This document shows positions 63,932-64,000 of a DNA stretch of 64,000 bases, piece after piece. The first letter of the stretch is position 1, and the number at the start of each line of letters is the position of its first letter. The stretch is taken from positions 1,495,870-1,559,869 of the forward strand of contig NZ_KB851219.1 in NCBI RefSeq assembly GCF_000368265.1, in the 5' to 3' direction. The position numbers were made by a program, and so were the translations under genes. The stretch is from Acinetobacter brisouisimilis. GTDB taxonomy: Bacteria > Pseudomonadota > Gammaproteobacteria > Pseudomonadales > Moraxellaceae. The notes below the pieces were generated by a model. It was not told the origin of the DNA and ran no database searches. It was given only the letters and a program-made list of their open reading frames with translations.

Positions 63932-64000
63932 TTAGATCACTTTCGCTTCATTTTTAAGTTTATCAACAAGCTCATCTACAGATTTCACTTGTACGCCCGC
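63932..64000 (-). CDS. etfB: Electron transfer flavoprotein, beta subunit (3' end only)
   Basis: The last 22 codons are present, reading 'AGVQVKSVDELVDKLKNEAK' then Val-Ile and a stop at 63932-63934. This fits the C-terminal tail of EtfB, and etfA follows directly. The rest lies outside the window. Confidence 0.8.
   Translation of the reverse strand, partial: AGVQVKSVDELVDKLKNEAKVI

Overview
The window reads as an Acinetobacter chromosome segment; the species cannot be fixed from sequence alone. Evidence: low GC, the rubA-rubB-estB-oxyR order known from Acinetobacter, a long-form isocitrate lyase, GyrA carrying the Acinetobacter-type Ser81/Glu85, an archaic (Csu-type) chaperone-usher pilus, and a lipid A deacetylase operon of the NaxD kind.

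Layout. Bases 1-5.6 kb are core: a DEDD exonuclease, a membrane acyltransferase, a diguanylate cyclase and ilvD. Bases about 5.6-33.2 kb are accessory DNA at the 3' end of a tRNA-Arg(CCG) gene (33173-33248). The last 14 bases of that tRNA region occur three times as direct repeats (6077, 14796, 33173), so I read two elements in tandem. The left one (6.1-14.8 kb) has no integrase. It holds a wrecked type I methyltransferase gene, a four-gene archaic pilus operon, the 3' end of a P2-like portal gene, a possible orphan immunity gene and an AT-rich repeat cluster. The right one (14.8-33.2 kb) looks like a P4-type satellite. It has a P4-type tyrosine integrase beside the tRNA, AlpA-like regulators, a leftward run of overlapping genes ending in a CHC2 zinc-finger protein and a TOPRIM/DUF927 helicase-primase, a resolvase, and two sets of long GTTAC repeats in opposite orientation. 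Its cargo is one large reverse transcriptase-nitrilase protein (DRT1 type, antiphage), lying between two decayed IS630 copies. An intact IS3-family element with a 5-bp target duplication has cut one small gene of this element in two.

Bases 33.4-64 kb are core again: an ABC-2 exporter coupled to queF; rodA-mltB-rlpA (cell wall); rpsB-tsf and the divergent map; aceA and a divergent LysR gene; a CorC-type membrane protein; lysS; a degenerate alpha/beta hydrolase; apt; rubA-rubB-estB-oxyR; a ChbG-type deacetylase-GT2-GtrA-ArnT operon; gyrA; and etfA with the end of etfB. A perfect PmrA-box motif (two CTTAAG half-sites 5 bp apart) lies just upstream of the deacetylase operon. This suggests PmrAB control of lipid A amino-sugar modification.

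Most promising for follow-up: the DRT1 cassette in its repeat frame, the tandem tRNA-Arg islands, the paired long repeats that resemble P4 ori/crr, and the PmrA box.
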